Shown here in pieces: positions 17,795 through 21,235 of a stretch of 21,235 nucleotides of DNA. Under the pieces are notes generated by a model. It worked only from the letters and a program-made list of their open reading frames with translations. It did no database searches and was not told the origin of the DNA. Position 1 is the stretch's first letter. Each line of letters begins with the position of its first letter. A program made the position numbers and the translations under genes. The stretch is from Pleurobrachia bachei (lineage: Eukaryota; Ctenophora; Tentaculata; Cydippida; Pleurobrachiidae): NCBI GenBank assembly GCA_000695325.1, contig AVPN01000011.1, positions 91,931-113,165 on the forward strand, written 5' to 3'.

Positions 17795-20705
17795 ATGGGG
17801 TGCGGGTCATCTTCTAGCGTGAAAACACAGGTGCGTACCATTGGAGATGTGTTTAGATACAAACATCTCATTTCATAATAATATATTTTCAAAGTGTAAT
17901 GATGATACGATATAATCATTACGCTGAACCACTCCCCCGTTCCTTTTTTCCCAGACATGTCTTGTTGATTTATTCCCCCTCAGTCAACAAGACATGTCAG
18001 AAGGCATCCCCCACTTCCCCACTTCTTCATATCTCCTACAATGTGCCATTCTTCCCCAGCAGACCTCCCCGACGGCCCTATCTGGGAGGGACGAGCCCAG
18101 TGACATAGTCCGGGACATCCACGCCAGTATATACCAGGACGATGTACTAACTCTCCACAAGTTAATACTCTCCGCAGCACGATCTGAGCAGATAGCTCTC
18201 AACCAAAGGTGAGAGCTGAGAAGTTTTTTAGTTGGAACCATTTCACAGCTGAGCTGTTAGGCCAGTGCTCTGACCACAGTTCTTGCGAGAAATGCCTGAC
18301 AGCAGTTGAGCAAGAAAAATAATTTGAAAATAATGTCAAGCTGGGAATGGTTACTGTATAAAAATAGCCCTTATCCACACGAGATCTGACGTCCAGCTCT
18401 GACGTACAATGATTGCTCGAGAGTTGTAAGTTCGAAAATGCCCCGTTATGGCATGATTGGTTCGAACGTGTCAATTCAAATTGATTATTGTCAGGGAAAA
18501 CTGAAGGCTAAATTCTGTTGACCAGAAACAGTGTTGATAGCTGTCAGGAATTAAACCATTTATTTAATTATCAAACAAAATATTCGATTATAAAAAGCTA
18601 CCAGTAAAGTCGAATTTTTTGAAGTTGTCACCCCCTCCCTCCGCATCGTGTGCTCGTTTTTTGCGTGGTGTGCACGTCAAAAACAGATAAACATCAATGA
18701 AGGGGGTGACAGCTTCAAAAAAGCCAACTTTACAATCGATAATAATCTCTCCAGATATAAGAAGGTGTATGGGTCACCTCTGTTGGATAGTAAACTGCTG
18801 AGTGGGGAAGTATGGCATCTACTTCTTGCAGAGAACCTGGTCGAGTACCAGCTATCTTCACTCTTTATACAGGTCAGTAGGGGGTCATAAAACCAGACGA
18901 TTACAGAAATCGTCGTTTTGTCAACTGGCAAAAGCAAAAGTAATCCTTGATTGCTACTGTGGTCTGTGAATATGCAATTGGGGTTCAATCGACTGTATTG
19001 TTTGCAGATTCGGTCATCTAAGCTTGGTGTAAATAGTGTAATGTTATCAACTACATATTGTTCGATCAGGGTTATGATGTGATGCTGTTACTAGACGTTC
19101 TTTTGTCACAGCAGGGGGTGAACAACGTTAAACAAGTCATTGACAAAGGTAATATCATTTTTCAATTTTCTGTTTTTCGTCCTAGTTTTGTCATAGCATG
19201 TAATACAATTTACTCGTGCAGACTAGAGATTCCTCTCCCTCCCTCTCTCTCTCATTTGCTCAGATTCTGCTCCCCTTCAACCCTATAACCACATGCCCAA
19301 TATCTCCCTCTCCCTCCACAGATCTGCTGAAGAAGTTGGAAAACGCCCTTTGCAACGAAGAGGAAGTTACCAGCGTCATGCATGAGGTAGGAAGGCGCGG
19401 TGACATGGACACGGTCCTGTGCTCTCCCCTCGCTGCTCAGCACTCACCACAACATAAAGTGCGCGCGGGCGGTAAAAGGGGGGCGCGCACGAAGCGAGGC
19501 GAAGAGCATACAACTGTTATCCCGGATGGTAATGGGATAAGCAGAGAGGAGGATAGGAAACTGAATGAGAAAGAGAGAAGAACTAAGAAGAGAGCAAGAT
19601 TATTGTCTGTATACTGGAACTGTTGCCATGGCAACAAGAACTAATTTCATAGGGAGTTAGAGAGATCGGAGTGAGAGAAAGAGAGAGAGAGAGAGAGAGT
19701 GAGAGAGACAGGAAATATAACGAGAGAGAGAGAGCGAGAGGACGACTATCCGACAAGTATCAAATTATTGTTCGCTCAATCCAATCACACATGGTATGTA
19801 ACACTTAACCACTGCATTCTTGCCAGGGAGGAGTACAGACGAGAGATCAAGTTGCCCTGTCCAATGGAAAAGGTAAGATGAAAGTATGACGTTGTTATTA
19901 GCAAGTGCGAATTTAGTTATACTAATTTGTTAATCATATCTTGAATTATTCGTACTGTATAATATCGACACATTGTCAGGCGACTCAAATCATATCCTGA
20001 ATTTGAACTCATCTTTCTCAGCTGTCGATACAAGTGATTTGACGGCCTATTTCACATTACGAATTGGGGAACATCTTTCAAATCGGCTCACAAAACATGC
20101 CTTATTCATCCTTATTGCTCGGTCGGAGGTAGGTACAGCAGCTGTTATAAAGCTGTCTGGCGGCACCCCACCCCGTTTTGATCTTCAAGTGCTGCACTCA
20201 GAACCGGTAGGCGCCGCCAGACATTGGTTTACTTACCACAAGAAGGGGGTGGTGTTAAGTCATCATCATATTTGTTGAATACAATAATAATATAGATGAC
20301 CACTATTACTGGTTAAGAATTGTCGAGGGCGAGCGGTATTATAAGCACCCCATAAGTACCCCATAATAAGTACTTGGTGAACCCTCAAGAGCCGTGACTA
20401 CTAGCAGTATATTTATCTGACACTAAACTATCTGTCAGGATAGTCTAGACCTATCAAATCAGATGGGAGAGAGAGAGAAGAGAGAGAGAGAACGGGAAGG
20501 TAGAACATTCTTAAGAACAACTGTGATCTTTTACTATGACCTACCACGCCCCGGATGCGCCCCCCCCATCATATATAACTCTGTGCAGGTCGATCTACAC
20601 GAGATATCGGTCGAGTACGAGCTGCGTCACAGTGAGTCACTGTGGAAGAGGCTGGCTGAGGTGCATCCTAAACTTCATCTCCTCGATCACTGCTCCCCTA
20701 AACAG
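17795..20705 (+). CDS. Divergent annexin-like protein with N-terminal Met-Gly-Cys acylation motif
   Basis: Annexins are calcium-dependent membrane-binding proteins built of four roughly 70-residue five-helix repeats. Exons are 17795-17830, 17955-18208, 18755-18872, 19070-19148, 19322-19386, 19827-19878, 19980-20128 and 20589-20705, with matching phases. Exon 1 reads MGCGSSSSVKTQ: Gly2 and Cys3 fit N-myristoylation plus palmitoylation. Repeat I contains DVLTLHKLILSAARSEQIAL and RYKKVYGSPLLDSKLLSGEV. Repeat II contains YDVMLLLDVLLSQQGVNNVK and DLLKKLENALCNEEEV. The last repeat is the clearest: HALFILIARSE joined to VDLHEISVEYELRHSESLWK, like the usual [26 protein letters not shown]. One repeat seems missing or unreadable, and no GxGT-(38)-D/E calcium site is visible. 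Exon 6 is doubtful: it fits phase as GGVQTRDQ, but an alternative acceptor 4 nt later gives the more annexin-like EYRREIKL, which breaks phase with exon 7. After 20705 a donor GTAAGG is present, or the frame reads VRIC and stops, so the 3' end is unsettled. Confidence 0.65.
17954..17998 (+). repeat. 15-bp inverted repeat spanning the exon 2 acceptor of the annexin-like gene
   Basis: GACATGTCTTGTTGA (17954-17968) and TCAACAAGACATGTC (17984-17998) are perfect inverted copies around a 15-nt loop. The acceptor used in my model (TTTTTTCCCAG, ending 17954) is at the base of the stem, and a second acceptor-like TTCCCCCTCAG ends in the loop at 17983. Using the second would shift the frame, because the first gives phase 0 and the second phase 1. 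Confidence 0.85.
18604..18733. repeat. 130-bp MITE-like foldback element
   Basis: The left arm (18604-18636, beginning GTAAAGTCGAATTTTTTGAA and ending TGTCACCCCCT) and the right arm (18701-18733) are inverted copies over about 33 bp with four mismatches. The 64-bp centre includes GTGTGCTCG/GTGTGCACG words. It has no coding capacity and lies in the intron before exon 3 of the annexin-like gene. No target duplication is obvious. Confidence 0.85.
19459..19490. repeat. GC-rich hairpin in an intron
   Basis: GTGCGCGC (19459-19466) is inverted as GCGCGCAC (19483-19490), with a 16-nt loop. It stands out from the AT-rich surroundings and lies between exons 5 and 6 of the annexin-like gene. Confidence 0.7.
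19666..19740. repeat. GA-rich microsatellite
   Basis: Runs of GAGAGA with occasional AAAG, GTGAG and GAGCGAG interruptions. It lies in the intron before exon 6 of the annexin-like gene. A shorter GA run lies at 20466-20490. Confidence 0.9.
20154..20223. repeat. 11-bp perfect inverted repeat just after exon 7
   Basis: TGTCTGGCGGC (20154-20164) is inverted as GCCGCCAGACA (20213-20223). It begins 26 nt after the exon 7 donor of the annexin-like gene. The enclosed 48 bp are GC-richer than the flanks, suggesting a small inserted element. Confidence 0.75.
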
Positions 20706-21187
20706 GTAAGGATTTGTTGAGTAAGGGGCGGGACTCAACAAGTGGGGAACCCTCCGAGGTTATATAATTTTCAATTATTTTCCTCATTATCCTGTATAAT
20801 AGTGTCATCGCATCACCCGAGAGAGTCTTCCAAATACTGTGCAGTGGTTTGATGGTTATTAGGATCAGAGGATCTGGTATTCTAAACGGGATTTGTAATA
20901 ACCAAGTATTGGGGGTGTATTGAAAAATTTCATCTCTGTACTGAACTTGGGTCTGGACGAGCTGCTTTTTGTACTCCGAAAGATAGTTGCAATGAGCATA
21001 GTGAGAGAGAGAGAGTTCGACCGTCGACCATGGAGTACAGAGTAATAAGGTGGTATTACCTGTCAAGAGACCTGTCACAGAGACACGACGAGGTCTCTCG
21101 AGAGAATGATCCTTCTTTTTATGCACCTCTACCTCTCTCTCTCGCTAGATGGTTCAATCTCCCACTATCTGTCTCTCTTCTTTTTTC

Positions 21188-21235
<48 letters not shown>
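20706..21235. other. Terminal non-coding region ending in CT microsatellite
   Basis: This follows exon 8 of the annexin-like gene and may be its next intron or its 3' UTR. No further exon is convincing. GAGAGA occurs at 21002-21013. From about 21127 the sequence turns CT-rich and finishes in an unbroken CT run of about 45 bp at the window edge. Confidence 0.7.

Noticed and set aside
19216-19644. 142-codon plus-strand ORF with a basic C-terminus
   Set aside because: It overlaps the annexin-like exon 5 but reads on through its donor into hairpin and GA-rich intron sequence; only 19322-19386 fits the gene.
20698-21126. Minus-strand 142-codon ORF
   Set aside because: Composition is unremarkable, it overlaps the end of the annexin-like exon 8, and no homology or splice structure supports it.

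Overview
The window is animal nuclear DNA. Coding blocks are short and bounded by GT/AG junctions that keep phase. Two conserved eukaryotic proteins are readable, and the rest is microsatellite, foldback repeats and retroelement debris. Small introns (about 40-250 bp in the conserved genes), a LINE-type tail with relatives in sponges and cnidarians, and divergent single-copy genes suggest an early-branching invertebrate. A demosponge is my best guess, but this is inference.

Minus strand, 1-6207. From right to left the conserved genes are KATNB1 (katanin p80, 4 exons, 6207 to 4076, complete, about 584 aa) and EIF3A (eIF3 subunit a, 9 exons, 3551 to 759). EIF3A is cut by the left edge after about 504 residues. 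The two genes lie head to tail with about 520 bp between them.

5322-7485 is a nearly perfect 1,080-bp direct duplication of the 5' half of KATNB1 and its upstream DNA. It leaves a promoter-bearing but C-terminally truncated copy just upstream of the intact gene.

7486-10500 is a mixed region. It has two copies of the 3' end of a non-LTR retroelement (each with an A-tail on the minus strand), minus-strand coding scraps I cannot name, a few telomere-like units, a strong GC-rich hairpin, and a 50-codon minus ORF that could be the first exon of a gene diverging from the next one.

Plus strand, 10504-17338, is an unrecognised, probably nuclear protein gene of about ten exons. It has a disordered N-terminal half with repeated ETP motifs and a more compact C-terminal half. 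Its last intron (about 3.9 kb) holds a triple-arm foldback and a 1.65-kb perfect 10-bp satellite that is open in all six frames.

Plus strand, 17795-20705, is a divergent annexin-like gene. Its product starts Met-Gly-Cys, a likely N-myristoylation/palmitoylation signal, and has at least three degenerate annexin repeats without the usual GxGT calcium loops. Its introns carry a MITE-like foldback and other hairpins. The window begins and ends in CT-rich microsatellite.

KATNB1 (microtubule severing) and EIF3A (translation initiation) are housekeeping genes. I see no pathway linking the genes here.
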